From: Pedobacter frigidisoli
Lineage (GTDB): Bacteria; Bacteroidota; Bacteroidia; Sphingobacteriales; Sphingobacteriaceae
Assembly: GCF_004331675.1 (NCBI RefSeq)
Contig: NZ_SJSN01000007.1
Span: 62,001-126,000 of the forward strand
DNA: 64,000 nucleotides
Direction of reading: 5' to 3'
Made by a program: the position numbers and the translations under genes. This document shows positions 1-8,358 of the stretch, piece after piece; positions within the stretch are counted from its first letter, which is position 1; the number at the start of each line of letters is the position of its first letter. Below the pieces are notes generated by a model, which was not told where the DNA came from, did no database searches, and was given only the letters and a program-made list of their open reading frames with translations.

Positions 1-230
1 CCGGTTACTACGCCATCGCCTAAATATTTTTCACGTTCCATTCCGAAGTCTGTGCTGCGGTGCGTAACCATCATTCCAATTTCTTCAAAACTTCCCTCAT
101 CTACTAAAAAATGAATGCGTTCGCGGGCGGTAAGCTTTCCTTTTTTATGCTGACTGTCAATACGTGCTTGTCCGCCGCCAAGGTTTGCCTGATCTATTTT
201 ATCTTGAAGTAAAGCTATTTTCTTATCCAT
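1..230 (-). CDS. Acyl-CoA carboxylase, carboxyltransferase (beta) subunit, 5' fragment
   Basis: Reading leftwards from ATG at 228-230, an open frame runs off the window start and gives about 76 residues. They begin [16 protein letters not shown] and include the segments [29 protein letters not shown] and [12 protein letters not shown]. This is the N-terminus of the propionyl-/methylmalonyl-CoA carboxylase beta subunit family, which moves carboxyl groups between carboxybiotin and acyl-CoA. The catalytic crotonase-like domains lie outside the window, so the acyl-CoA substrate cannot be stated. The gene is partial because of the window edge, not because of damage. Family assignment is firm from the TARER and GDGVVTG landmarks. 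Confidence 0.88.
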   Translation of the reverse strand, partial: MDKKIALLQDKIDQANLGGGQARIDSQHKKGKLTARERIHFLVDEGSFEEIGMMVTHRSTDFGMEREKYLGDGVVT

Positions 231-641
231 TTTGATGATATGAGATTTTAAAATTAAAAATTACTAGCGGTAATACAAGCTTAAAGGAAGAAGTTTCTAG
301 GTGTGGGGCAAGATTATCATTATCCACGATAGACAAAGCAAGATCATGCGTTTTGTATTTAGCTAATATACATCGCCTTTTCCTCCAAGGTTATCAACCT
401 AAAGTATTTACCCCAGATAAACACAGATTTTATTTACGAAATTATTCTATCTGTGCCTATGCTGTCCATCTGTGGTTAATTAATTATCGACAAGTAAAAG
501 CCACTTATGAAGCCCCTGTTTCGAGTTTGAAATAGTCGCCCATTCTTTATATTACAAATTTTTTACAGCCTAAAGTATTGAAAAACCAATTATCCGTTTA
601 TTTTTGTAAAGTATCATTAGAATAGGATTAGAAAAAGTTTA
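231..641. other. Intergenic spacer with a word palindrome
   Basis: There is no convincing gene here. A 60-codon ORF at 353-535 lacks any domain and overlaps an inverted-repeat tract. The word CACAGAT at 422-428 is answered by ATCTGTG at 449-455 and again at 469-475, so the tract looks like an intergenic palindrome rather than coding DNA. The divergent promoters of the carboxylase gene and the 642 gene must lie here, but I could not pick out a convincing -33/-7 pair. Confidence 0.5.
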
Positions 642-986
642 ATGTTTTTAAGAAAATACAAGTATATAATCGTTGCCTCATTCATGTTCATCTTCATGGC
701 GAAGATGGGTATTTCTGGTGCGCCGGTTTTTTGTACAAGTATTGATAAGGAAATCATGAACGCGGTAATCATGCAAATTGAGTTAGAGCATGATGGCGGA
801 AAAGATACCGCCAAAGACACTGCCAAATTCACCGACTTTAAACTCGTTGAATTAAATCATCCCATCTTTTCTTACGAGTTCTCTTCTAGTCACTTCTTTT
901 TGAAGAGTAGTTTTATTGAGCATTTCAAAAGATATGTAGATCCATATCACCCAACGGTACCAACACCTCCACCGAATTTTATTTAG
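642..986 (+). CDS. Small secreted protein of unknown function
   Basis: A 114-residue ORF starts at ATG 642. Residues 1-27 combine a basic start (MFLRKYKY) with a hydrophobic stretch ending at GISGAP, consistent with export. The middle holds a short repeat (KDTAKDTAK near residues 54-62) and the end is proline-rich (HPTVPTPPPNFI). I do not recognise a domain. It is preferred over the opposite-strand ORF at 617-832 because of the signal-like N-terminus and typical codon use. It lies 162 bp upstream of the SulP gene on the same strand, so it could share regulation with the bicarbonate genes, but nothing in the sequence proves that. Confidence 0.6.
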   Translation: MFLRKYKYIIVASFMFIFMAKMGISGAPVFCTSIDKEIMNAVIMQIELEHDGGKDTAKDTAKFTDFKLVELNHPIFSYEFSSSHFFLKSSFIEHFKRYVDPYHPTVPTPPPNFI

Positions 987-1148
987 CATTTCTTAATAGG
1001 GGTAAACCTTTTTGCGACTCATTTATTGTAGCGCATTTTAAAGATGCGACCAAGTTACTTGCCAGGCTAATTTAGCTTGTGCTTTGATGATTGCATTTAT
1101 TTTCCCCCGCGATTTATTCGTTAAAATTTACTAGATAATTATATCGTT

Positions 1149-2759
1149 ATGCAAAAGTTTAACCCGGCCTTTTCAGGTTCGGATGTGAAGAAATATATTC
1201 TCAAAAAGAATTTAAAGAAAGATTTACCTTCAAGTATTGTAGTTTTTTTGGTGGCCTTGCCGCTATGTTTAGGTATTGCACTGGCCTCTGGTGCCCCATT
1301 ATTTGCTGGTTTAATTACGGGAATTATTGGTGGTATCGTTGTAGCTTCTTTCAGCGGTTCACAGCTTAGTGTTAGTGGTCCAGCTGCGGGCTTAACCGTT
1401 ATCGTTTTAGGTGCAATAACAACTTTGGGTAGCTACCCTGTCTTTTTACTTGCTGTTGTTTTAGCAGGTGTTTTCCAAATCATTTTAGGGATAATTAAGG
1501 CGGGAACTATTGGGAACTACTTTCCTTCGAGCGTAATTGAGGGTATGCTTGCCGCCATCGGACTAATCTTGATTTTAAAACAATTACCACATGCATTAGG
1601 TGTTGATACCGATTTTAGTGGTGATGAAGGTTTCTTTCAGCAAGATCATGAAAATACTTTCTCTGCAATAACGGCTGCAGTAAGCCATTTTAGTTTGGCT
1701 GCGGTAGTTATCAGTTTATTATCCATCGCAATTTTAATCATTTGGCCTAAGTTCCCTAAGCTAGCCGTTGTTCCAGCACCACTTTTAGTAGTGATTTTGG
1801 GTGTGGCTGGAAGTTTTATCTTCGCTGGCACTGATTACGCTTTAAGAGCCGATCAAATTGTTAAAATACCTGTTGTAGGTGGCTTTGGTGAGTTTATGGG
1901 TTTATTCACCATGCCAGATTTTTCTATGCAAACGCTTGCTAATAAAAATGTGTACATCGTTGCCTTAACCATTGCAGTTGTAGCCAGTTTAGAAACGCTA
2001 TTAAGCATCGAAGCTGTAGATAAAATCGACCCTATTAAAAGGGTTTCACCTACAAATAGAGAACTTATCGCGCAAGGTTTAGGTAATATGGCCAGCGGTA
2101 TGGTTGGTGGTTTACCCATGACATCGGTAATTGTTCGTAGTTCGGCAAATGTTAATGCCGGTGGAAGAACTAAAATGTCTGCAATTTTTCACGGCATTTG
2201 GTTGCTACTATCGCTATTGTTTATTCCACAGGTGATTAATATGATTCCACTTTCTTGTTTGGCGGCAATTCTATTGGTAACAGGTTATAAATTAACGAGG
2301 ATTAGCCTTTTCAAACACATGTATCACAAAGGGTGGGATCAATTTGTTCCGTTTGTAGTTACTGTCTTAGCCGTTTTATTTACCGATTTATTAAAAGGCG
2401 TAGCAGTAGGAATGTTAGTTTCAATTTTCTATTTACTACGAACCAATATGCGTAATCCTTTCTTTTACAGAATTACAAATGAGGGCGATAAAAAGAACAT
2501 CAGAATTAAACTGGCAGAAGAGGTTTCGTTTTTGAACAAGGCAGCGATACAAGTAGTTTTAACGAATATTCCAAAAGAAACAAATGTAATTATTGATGGC
2601 TCAAATGCCAGATACATCGATCCTGATGTATTGGAAACCATTTTTAACTACAAACATAATGCTTACACAAAAGGCATTATTGTAACCTTAGAAAATGTGC
2701 AGAAACATTATACTGTACCAAAATTAACTAATAAAGTAATAGAAGATATTAACAAGTAA
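1149..2759 (+). CDS. SulP-family inorganic anion transporter (likely bicarbonate)
   Basis: The 536-residue inner-membrane protein has about a dozen hydrophobic segments between residues 25 and 430 and a C-terminal STAS-like region (about 455-530, with VIIDGSNARYIDPDVLE). SulP landmarks include GLITGIIGGIVVASFSGSQL and VSGPAAGLT near residues 55-80, and NRELIAQGLGNM in the middle. SulP proteins carry sulfate, bicarbonate or other anions. The gene ends 5 bp before a beta-carbonic anhydrase gene, a pairing that favours bicarbonate as substrate (inference). Its length is normal for the short Bacteroidetes SulP type. Start chosen at ATG 1149, the first Met of the open frame. Confidence 0.9.
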   Translation: MQKFNPAFSGSDVKKYILKKNLKKDLPSSIVVFLVALPLCLGIALASGAPLFAGLITGIIGGIVVASFSGSQLSVSGPAAGLTVIVLGAITTLGSYPVFLLAVVLAGVFQIILGIIKAGTIGNYFPSSVIEGMLAAIGLILILKQLPHALGVDTDFSGDEGFFQQDHENTFSAITAAVSHFSLAAVVISLLSIAILIIWPKFPKLAVVPAPLLVVILGVAGSFIFAGTDYALRADQIVKIPVVGGFGEFMGLFTMPDFSMQTLANKNVYIVALTIAVVASLETLLSIEAVDKIDPIKRVSPTNRELIAQGLGNMASGMVGGLPMTSVIVRSSANVNAGGRTKMSAIFHGIWLLLSLLFIPQVINMIPLSCLAAILLVTGYKLTRISLFKHMYHKGWDQFVPFVVTVLAVLFTDLLKGVAVGMLVSIFYLLRTNMRNPFFYRITNEGDKKNIRIKLAEEVSFLNKAAIQVVLTNIPKETNVIIDGSNARYIDPDVLETIFNYKHNAYTKGIIVTLENVQKHYTVPKLTNKVIEDINK

Positions 2760-2764
2760 GAGCT

Positions 2765-3421
2765 ATGTGCGCAAAAACAATTGAAACAAAAGATATAACA
2801 TACGATACATTATTACAGGGGAATAAAGACTGGGTTAAGGATATGATTGATACAGATCCAACCTTTTTCGATAAGCTTTCTGAAGGTCAAAGTCCGCCGG
2901 TTTTGTGGATTGGCTGTTCTGATAGTCGTGTTCCTGCAAATCAAATTACAAACACTAAACCAGGTGATGTTTTTGTACACCGTAACATCGCAAATGTAGT
3001 TGTACATACCGATATGAACATGCTTTCGGTTTTAGATTACTCGGTAAATGTGTTAAAAGTAAAACACGTAATTGTTTGCGGCCACTACGGCTGCGGCGGT
3101 GTTAAAGCCGCTCTAGGGAACAAACAGGTTGGTATTATTGATAACTGGTTGAGAAACATTCGTGATGTGTATCGTACCCACGAACGTGAAATGGCAACCA
3201 TTAAAGATCCTGATCAAAGATTTGATCGTTTGGTAGAATTAAACGCCATAGAAGGCGCAGGAAATATTATGAATACCTCGATTGTACAAACAGCCTGGGC
3301 TAATGGGCAGGAGTTGGCTGTACATGCTTGGGTTTATAGCCTGAAAACAGGAATTATTAAAGACATGAAGGTAACTTGTACTTGTCTTGATGATGTTACT
3401 CCTGCGTTTAAAGTTGGTTAA
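2765..3421 (+). CDS. can: Beta-class carbonic anhydrase
   Basis: The 218-residue cytoplasmic enzyme hydrates CO2 to bicarbonate. The beta-class zinc site is complete: Cys51, Asp53 and Arg55 in WIGCSDSRVPA, and His107 and Cys110 in VCGHYGCGG. It follows the SulP gene by 5 bp, so the two are almost certainly co-transcribed and act together in bicarbonate supply or uptake. A hairpin terminator follows at 3457-3490. Length and motif order match the family with nothing missing. Confidence 0.95.
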   Translation: MCAKTIETKDITYDTLLQGNKDWVKDMIDTDPTFFDKLSEGQSPPVLWIGCSDSRVPANQITNTKPGDVFVHRNIANVVVHTDMNMLSVLDYSVNVLKVKHVIVCGHYGCGGVKAALGNKQVGIIDNWLRNIRDVYRTHEREMATIKDPDQRFDRLVELNAIEGAGNIMNTSIVQTAWANGQELAVHAWVYSLKTGIIKDMKVTCTCLDDVTPAFKVG

Positions 3422-3456
3422 AAGCATCCCATAAGTGTAATTTTTAGTTTGTTAGT

Positions 3457-3490
3457 AAAGCCTCGAATTTATTCGGGGCTTTCTTTTTCT
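3457..3490. terminator. Terminator after the carbonic anhydrase gene
   Basis: AAAGCCTCGAAT and ATTCGGGGCTTT form a stem of about 12 bp with one wobble or mismatch position, followed on the plus strand by TCTTTTTCT. It sits between convergent genes and could serve both. Confidence 0.7.
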
Positions 3491-3732
3491 CCTGTATTGG
3501 GCATATTTCCAGCATGGCCTTGGTTTCCTTTTTCAGCGTCTTCTCTAGCTTCTTCCGAGCCAAAATCTCCTCTACCGAAGTTTCTGCCTAAATTGCCTGC
3601 ATCAGATTTTACTTTGTTCTTTTCATTATTTTCATCACTATGGTGGCGTGGTACCAATCCATCAGGCATGTTGGTTGCATCTGCAGTATTATCTGCATTT
3701 TTATCTTTCAGATTATCGTTTTGATTTTCCAT
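3469..3732 (-). CDS. Small acidic Asn/Asp/Gly-rich protein, unknown function
   Basis: This 87-residue ORF starts at ATG 3732 with MENQNDNLKDKNADNTAD and ends NMPNTGEKESPE. It is very hydrophilic, without hydrophobic segments or cysteines, and looks intrinsically disordered. The composition suggests a stress-type cytoplasmic protein, which is only a guess. The overlapping plus-strand ORF (3449-3724) is a shadow rich in Ser, Phe and Leu. The stop lies just inside the terminator shared with the carbonic anhydrase gene. I recognise no domain. Confidence 0.6.
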   Translation of the reverse strand: MENQNDNLKDKNADNTADATNMPDGLVPRHHSDENNEKNKVKSDAGNLGRNFGRGDFGSEEAREDAEKGNQGHAGNMPNTGEKESPE

Positions 3733-3775
3733 GATGTTTTTCTTTGCTTATAGAACATTTGGAAGTGTCGATAGT

Positions 3776-3884
3776 TTTAAAGGATTTGGAAATGAACGCT
3801 AGTGCCTTATTGATGCTGAAGTTCCGCCATTTGCTATAGCCCCGATAGAAAAAATCGGGGGCTGCCGCTCCTGTCTGGTTTAAG
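3776..3884 (+). repeat. REP-like dispersed repeat, subtype 1, copy A
   Basis: The unit starts TTTAAAGGATTTGGAAA and continues to a hairpin, GCCCCGAT then GAAAAA then ATCGGGGGC (about 3839-3862), then TGCCGCTCCTGTCTGG. The hairpin and flanks match copies at 19449-19521 and 49504-49570. A subtype 2 copy lies in the opposite orientation at 3948-4049, so this 387-bp gene-free spacer (3733-4119) is mostly two facing repeats. Confidence 0.7.
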
Positions 3885-3947
3885 TTTAAAGGACTATGCC
3901 ATTTACACCATGCAGCCTTAAATAGTTGCAAAACATTTTGTAATTAA

Positions 3948-4049
3948 ACGGGATTGAAGCGGTATATCCCGATTCTTCATCAGGAATTTAGCGCAAAGCC
4001 CGAGTAACTATAATTGAAATACTGCCTTTGCTTTCCAAATCCTTTTAAA
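3948..4049 (-). repeat. REP-like dispersed repeat, subtype 2, copy 1
   Basis: Read on the minus strand it begins TTTAAAAGGATTTGGAAAGC, passes GTATTTCAATTATAGTTAC and CGGGCTTTGCGC, then TGATGAAGAATCGGGATA and CGCTTCAATCCCG. The same order of blocks recurs at 12961-13018 (partial), 28055-28147 and 30638-30725. No transposase is present. Confidence 0.65.
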
Positions 4050-4050
4050 C

Positions 4051-4079
4051 AGAAAAACCCCTGATTGCTCAAGGGCTTT
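4051..4079 (-). terminator. Probable terminator of pruA
   Basis: On the minus strand AAGCCCT, then TGAGCAATC, then AGGGGTT forms a short hairpin followed by TTTTCTG. It lies about 40 bp past the pruA stop and overlaps the edge of the neighbouring repeat. Confidence 0.5.
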
Positions 4080-4119
4080 GAAGTATGTTGATGCTTCGAC
4101 AGGCTTAGCATGGCAAATA

Positions 4120-5754
4120 TTAATCTTCTGCTAAAAACGGATAGCGATAATCAGTTGGCGATTCGAAAACCTCTTTTATGGTGCGTGGCGAAACCCAACG
4201 CAATAAGTTAATCATCGAACCAGCTTTATCATTCGTGCCCGAACCTCTGGCACCACCAAATGGTTGCTGACCCACAACGGCACCCGTACATTTATCGTTG
4301 ATGTAAAAGTTACCTGCCGAGTCGCGTAAAGCATGAGATGCTTTCTCGATTGCATATCTTTCTTGAGCGATAAAAGCACCCGTTAAAGCATACGGAGATG
4401 TGGTGTCAATTACTTCTAAAATTGAGTCGAAATCCTTATCGGCATAAACGTAAACCGTTAAAACCGGACCGAACAATTCTTCGCACATGGTGGTGTATTT
4501 CGGGTCGTCGACCACTAAAACGGTTGGCTCAACGAAATAGCCTTTGCTCTTATCGTAGTTACCACCAGCGATAATTTCCACACCTTTATCTTTCTTCGCC
4601 TGGTCGATGTATTTAGCTAATTTATCGAAGGAACGCTCATCGATAACCGCATTAATAAAATTGCTGAAATCTTCAGTTCCGCCCATTTTGAACGTAGCCA
4701 AATCGCGTAACATTAATTTTTTAATCTCAGGCCATAGGCTTTCGGCAATGTAAACACGACTCGCAGCAGAGCATTTTTGTCCCTGATATTCAAAAGCACC
4801 ACGAACAATTGCAGTGCTTGCAATATCGGTTTGTGCCGATGTGTGAACCAGGATAAAATCCTTACCACCAGTTTCGCCAACGATACGAGGATAAGATTTG
4901 TACTTGTGGATGTTCGTTCCAATCGTTTTCCAGATTTCCTGGAACACCTTTGTAGAACCTGTAAAATGAATACCAGCGAAATCAGGATGGTTAAAAATAA
5001 CATCGCCTGTTTCTGGGCCGTCAGCATAAACTAAGTTGATTACACCATCCGGTACGCCTGCCTCACGGAAAATTTCCATCAAAAGGTTGGCTGCGTAAAC
5101 CTGTGTATCTGCAGGTTTCCACACGACAACATTACCCATCATCGCGGCTGAAGCAGGTAAGTTTGCTGCAATTGCCGTGAAGTTGAAAGGCGTTAAAGCA
5201 AAAACAAAACCCTCTAACGGGCGTTGCTCTACACGGTTCCAACTTCCGCGAGGAGAGACAGGGGGTTGTTGTTTGTAGATATCGGCCATGTAACTTACAT
5301 TGAAACGTAAGAAGTCAATCAGTTCGCAAGCCGCATCAATTTCTGCCTGATAAGCGTTTTTGCTTTGACCCAACATAGTCGCAGCATTTAATTTATAACG
5401 GTATTTGCCTGCGATGAGATCAGCAGCTTTCAAGAATATGGCAGCTCTGTGTTCCCATGCAAGATTTTCCCAATCTTCTTTTGCAGCCAAAGCCGCTTCA
5501 ATTGCCTGGGTAATATGGGTTTTATCGCCAATACTGAACTGGGCTAAAATATGTTGGTGGTCATGTGGTGCAACAACCTTACCTTTTTTGGAAGTATGAA
5601 TTGCCTTACCGCCGATATACATCGGAATGTCTTGTTGAAATGAACGAGCCTCGGCAAGTGCTTCCTTTAAAAGAATGCGTTCTTTGCTGCCCGGGCCGTA
5701 ATTTAATATAGGTTCGTTTACCGGAGTGGGTACGTTAAAAAATCCTTTAAGCAT
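4120..5754 (-). CDS. pruA: L-glutamate gamma-semialdehyde (1-pyrroline-5-carboxylate) dehydrogenase
   Basis: The 544-residue cytoplasmic enzyme oxidises glutamate semialdehyde to glutamate with NAD+, the second step of proline catabolism. The aldehyde dehydrogenase fold is complete: substrate and cofactor region FALTPFNFTAIAANLP (about 185-200), catalytic Glu294 in VGETGGKDF, and nucleophile Cys328 in YQGQKCSAASR. Length fits the stand-alone enzyme of about 540 residues, not the bifunctional PutA. No proline dehydrogenase gene is adjacent. The gene is monocistronic in this window. Start at ATG 5754, giving MLKGFFNVPTP, which is typical of the family. Confidence 0.96.
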   Translation of the reverse strand: MLKGFFNVPTPVNEPILNYGPGSKERILLKEALAEARSFQQDIPMYIGGKAIHTSKKGKVVAPHDHQHILAQFSIGDKTHITQAIEAALAAKEDWENLAWEHRAAIFLKAADLIAGKYRYKLNAATMLGQSKNAYQAEIDAACELIDFLRFNVSYMADIYKQQPPVSPRGSWNRVEQRPLEGFVFALTPFNFTAIAANLPASAAMMGNVVVWKPADTQVYAANLLMEIFREAGVPDGVINLVYADGPETGDVIFNHPDFAGIHFTGSTKVFQEIWKTIGTNIHKYKSYPRIVGETGGKDFILVHTSAQTDIASTAIVRGAFEYQGQKCSAASRVYIAESLWPEIKKLMLRDLATFKMGGTEDFSNFINAVIDERSFDKLAKYIDQAKKDKGVEIIAGGNYDKSKGYFVEPTVLVVDDPKYTTMCEELFGPVLTVYVYADKDFDSILEVIDTTSPYALTGAFIAQERYAIEKASHALRDSAGNFYINDKCTGAVVGQQPFGGARGSGTNDKAGSMINLLRWVSPRTIKEVFESPTDYRYPFLAED

Positions 5755-5930
5755 ATTTTATTTTTTATGATTTGAGCAAAGATAAGGGTTTTTGAGGGAT
5801 GCAATTCTATTCTTCTGTAAAGAAAATAAGGGGAAAGGCTTGGCTTAAGCCATCACAATAGAATTAGGTTATTATTAGAGTTGTTATTGTTAAAATATGA
5901 GTAATCTATCGGATGTCAGACACCAATATC

Positions 5931-6395
5931 TTAATACGCCAAAGCCAGATATTTTCCGTGGTGGCTTATGCAACCTGGGTTTTTATCCTTATATTTTGAT
6001 GGATGATTTGGGAATTCGTAAATAGAGATCTTAATTGCATCTATTTGATGCTGAATAGAAGATGAAATGGTATGTAGATATGCTGAATTGATACTGCTTT
6101 TGGTAAAGTAAACAGCTCCATCGATATTTACTCTTCCTCGTGTTAAATCTACTTTTGGCACTATAAAGCAATTTAGCTTTTTGGGCGCATATTCACGAAT
6201 TCCGTTTACGCGGTTATGAATTTTATAGGCGGCCTCTTTCATGCTCCACAGTAGCCAAACTATAACATCAGGATTTTCTGCCGATGAGATCAGAAGTCTT
6301 TCATTTTCATTAAAAACTTTCTCAAGATAGCCTTTACGCTGCCAGTTGCTTTGTACCTTTGCAAGCTGTAAGTCTACAATATCATTACCCACCAT
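5931..6395 (-). CDS. 4'-phosphopantetheinyl transferase (AcpS/Sfp superfamily)
   Basis: This 154-residue protein carries the two superfamily signatures: GNDIVDL at residues 3-9 (Mg-binding Asp) and WSMKEAAYK at 50-58 (Glu and Lys of the WxxKEAxxK motif). The reaction moves phosphopantetheine from CoA to a carrier-protein serine. The gene is last in the polyketide operon and overlaps the 3' end of the ACP gene by 11 nt, so that ACP is its obvious client. Its length suits a single-domain enzyme. Start ATG 6393-6395 is the only sensible choice because GNDIVDL follows at once. Confidence 0.85.
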   Translation of the reverse strand: MVGNDIVDLQLAKVQSNWQRKGYLEKVFNENERLLISSAENPDVIVWLLWSMKEAAYKIHNRVNGIREYAPKKLNCFIVPKVDLTRGRVNIDGAVYFTKSSINSAYLHTISSSIQHQIDAIKISIYEFPNHPSKYKDKNPGCISHHGKYLALAY

Positions 6396-6645
6396 TGACC
6401 TGTAACTTGTTTTCGATAATCTCTACCGTTGACTTAATATTCAGCATTTTTGCCATAGAATCATTATCAATCTCAATTTTAAAACGCTCTTCGATATCTA
6501 ACACAATATCAACCAAATTGGCCGAATTTACCTTTAGGTCCTTGATAAAATCGGTATTTTCATCGATACTTTCCAAAGCCAGGGCCTCTTCGCTGTAAGG
6601 CTGAATGATTGTTTTTAGTTCTGAAATAATCTCTTCTTTATTCAT
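6385..6645 (-). CDS. Acyl carrier protein of the polyketide cluster
   Basis: This acidic protein of 86 residues has the helical ACP layout. The attachment serine should be Ser41 in LKVNSANLVDIVLDIEERF. Most ACPs have Asp-Ser-Leu there; this one has Asn-Ser-Ala, an unusual site. The following helix II residues (VDIVLDIEERFKIEI) match ACPs well. It overlaps the ketosynthase gene by 8 nt upstream and the phosphopantetheinyl transferase gene downstream, so all three are translationally linked. It probably carries the chain made by the ketosynthase and dehydratase of this operon. Confidence 0.85.
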   Translation of the reverse strand: MNKEEIISELKTIIQPYSEEALALESIDENTDFIKDLKVNSANLVDIVLDIEERFKIEIDNDSMAKMLNIKSTVEIIENKLQVNGG

Positions 6646-7918
6646 TGTTGTATTTCTTTAAGATAATGCAGGCGTTTACATCGCCAAATCCAAAGCTCGC
6701 CTTAGCTAAAATGTTAAACTGCTTATTAACCAACATTTGTGGAATCCGATTCTCATTTATTAATGTTGTAACATCTGGATTTAGGTCTTCGCAGTTTACA
6801 TTCGGAAAAATAAAACCTTTTGCCAACTGAAGCACAGATGCTACACATTCAATGCTTCCGGCCGCACTAATGCAATGGCCAATCATCCCTTTTAGGGTGT
6901 TAATGTAGGGAAAATTATCAGCTGTTGAGCCTAATGCAATTTTCCAGTTTTCTATTTCGAGTGCATCTTTTGTTGTTGCGGTTAGGTGGCCATTTACTAC
7001 TTCAATTTCGCTAGCCGTTATCCCTGCATTTTCAATGGCTTTCTTAATACACCGCTGCACAGCAAGGGGATTTGGTGCTGTCATTGTACCTAAGCCACGC
7101 TGACCACCAGAATTCACTTCACCGCCTAAAACCTCAGCATAAATTTTCGCCTTTCTTGCCTGGGCAGATTCAAGCGATTCTAGAACCAACGCACCAGCTC
7201 CGCTGCCAGGCACGAATCCGCTCGCAGTTAAGCTTAATGGCCTGCTCCCTTTTTCAGGTTCGTGATTATGCTTAAAGGTACAAACTTTCATGGCATCGAA
7301 GCCTCCCCAAATATATGGACCGCTATCACTTGTACTTCCTGCAAGCATATGCTTCGCCTTACCGGACTTAATTCTTTCGTATGCAAGCAACAAACTTTCT
7401 ACACCCGTTGCACAGGCAGAAGAATTTGTGCTTACCTGATTTCCTAGACCCAGTTTTCCACTGATGAGTGCACTCACTCCGCTAGCCATGGTTTGAACAA
7501 CAACAGTACTACCGAGCTTACGGATTTCCATGTCGTCTATTTTATTGATTGCCCACCTAAATTTATCAATACCTGAAGTTCCTGTGCCGAAAAATGTCCC
7601 GCTGTCCCAGTCCGGCATATCATCGTTAGCTCTTTCCAAGCCTGCATCCTTCCAGGCATCTAATCCGGCAATCACGCCATAGATAATCCCTGTACTATTT
7701 AGACTTCTTAGTTCCAGCGGAGAAAAGTATTGCTCAATTCTATCGTCGCTAAGCTTTGGCTTCCCCGCGATTTGGCAGGAAAACCCGAGCGCTTCCAAAT
7801 CCGCCTGATGGGCAATTCCCGAAGTACCGTTTTTTATAGCCTCCGTAAATTCAGGAATTGTAGTTCCATTAGGTGCACAAATGCCCAATCCTGTAATTAC
7901 TACCCTTTGGTTATTCAT
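6638..7918 (-). CDS. Beta-ketoacyl-ACP synthase (FabF-like ketosynthase)
   Basis: The 426-residue condensing enzyme has the complete Cys-His-His set: Cys169 in NSSACATG, His311 in NGHLTATTKDALE and His348 in KGMIGHCISAAG, with Lys343 as well. It is therefore catalytic, not a chain-length-factor partner. It extends ACP-bound acyl chains with malonyl-ACP. I start it at ATG 7918 (MNNQRVVITGLG). A TTG four codons further upstream would also keep the frame, but the ATG overlaps the stop of the dehydratase gene in an ATGAATAA arrangement typical of coupling. No second ketosynthase is nearby, unlike aryl polyene or type II PKS clusters. Confidence 0.9.
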   Translation of the reverse strand: MNNQRVVITGLGICAPNGTTIPEFTEAIKNGTSGIAHQADLEALGFSCQIAGKPKLSDDRIEQYFSPLELRSLNSTGIIYGVIAGLDAWKDAGLERANDDMPDWDSGTFFGTGTSGIDKFRWAINKIDDMEIRKLGSTVVVQTMASGVSALISGKLGLGNQVSTNSSACATGVESLLLAYERIKSGKAKHMLAGSTSDSGPYIWGGFDAMKVCTFKHNHEPEKGSRPLSLTASGFVPGSGAGALVLESLESAQARKAKIYAEVLGGEVNSGGQRGLGTMTAPNPLAVQRCIKKAIENAGITASEIEVVNGHLTATTKDALEIENWKIALGSTADNFPYINTLKGMIGHCISAAGSIECVASVLQLAKGFIFPNVNCEDLNPDVTTLINENRIPQMLVNKQFNILAKASFGFGDVNACIILKKYNNE

Positions 7919-8357
7919 GTGGTTTGGCAATTAACATTCCCGAAATCGTTCCCTTGCAAATCATTTCACCAGCAGCACTCTCCATTTTTACCCGACAGCT
8001 CAATTTATTAAATCTAAAATATATTTTTTCACTCGTTACCCATACTTTTTCTCCCGGATAAACTGGTCTTAAAAAGTCAATCGAACTAGAGCTCATCGCC
8101 AATGTTTTTGTTTTGTTAATTGGTTCCTCTTTTGTAAGGTATAAGCCCAAGCAAACCAATCCAATCTGTGCCATGGTCTCTGTTAGGATTACTGCTGGCG
8201 TGATTGGTTCATCTTTAAAATGAGCGCTGTAAAAAGCTAGGTTCTCATCAAAGGTATAAGTTCCCTTTGCGCCGAATTCATTAACCTGCAATAACTCATC
8301 GACAAACAAAAATGCTTGGCCATATGGTAAGTTTTTAAGTATTTCCTGTGGACTCAT
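7911..8357 (-). CDS. FabZ-like 3-hydroxyacyl-ACP dehydratase (hotdog fold)
   Basis: The 148-residue single hotdog domain has FabZ-type active-site residues: His46 in SAHFKDEPITPAVI and Glu60 in LTETMAQIG. The usual N-terminal LPHRYPFLLVD is changed to LPYGQAFLFVD, so it is a divergent, cluster-specific member. It should dehydrate 3-hydroxyacyl groups on the ACP encoded two genes downstream. No ketoreductase is encoded here, so the 3-hydroxy substrate must come from a housekeeping FabG or the role differs. It starts one base after the type III PKS stop. Confidence 0.8.
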   Translation of the reverse strand: MSPQEILKNLPYGQAFLFVDELLQVNEFGAKGTYTFDENLAFYSAHFKDEPITPAVILTETMAQIGLVCLGLYLTKEEPINKTKTLAMSSSSIDFLRPVYPGEKVWVTSEKIYFRFNKLSCRVKMESAAGEMICKGTISGMLIAKPHE

Positions 8358-8358
8358 A

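Noticed and set aside
353..535. 60-codon plus-strand ORF
   Set aside because: No domain, runs through an inverted-repeat spacer, start in AT-rich DNA without support.
617..832. Minus-strand ORF opposite the 642 gene
   Set aside because: The plus-strand frame has a signal-like N-terminus and better composition; this is its shadow.
3449..3724. 91-codon plus-strand ORF
   Set aside because: Starts in the terminator region and mirrors the acidic minus-strand protein; Ser/Phe/Leu-rich shadow.
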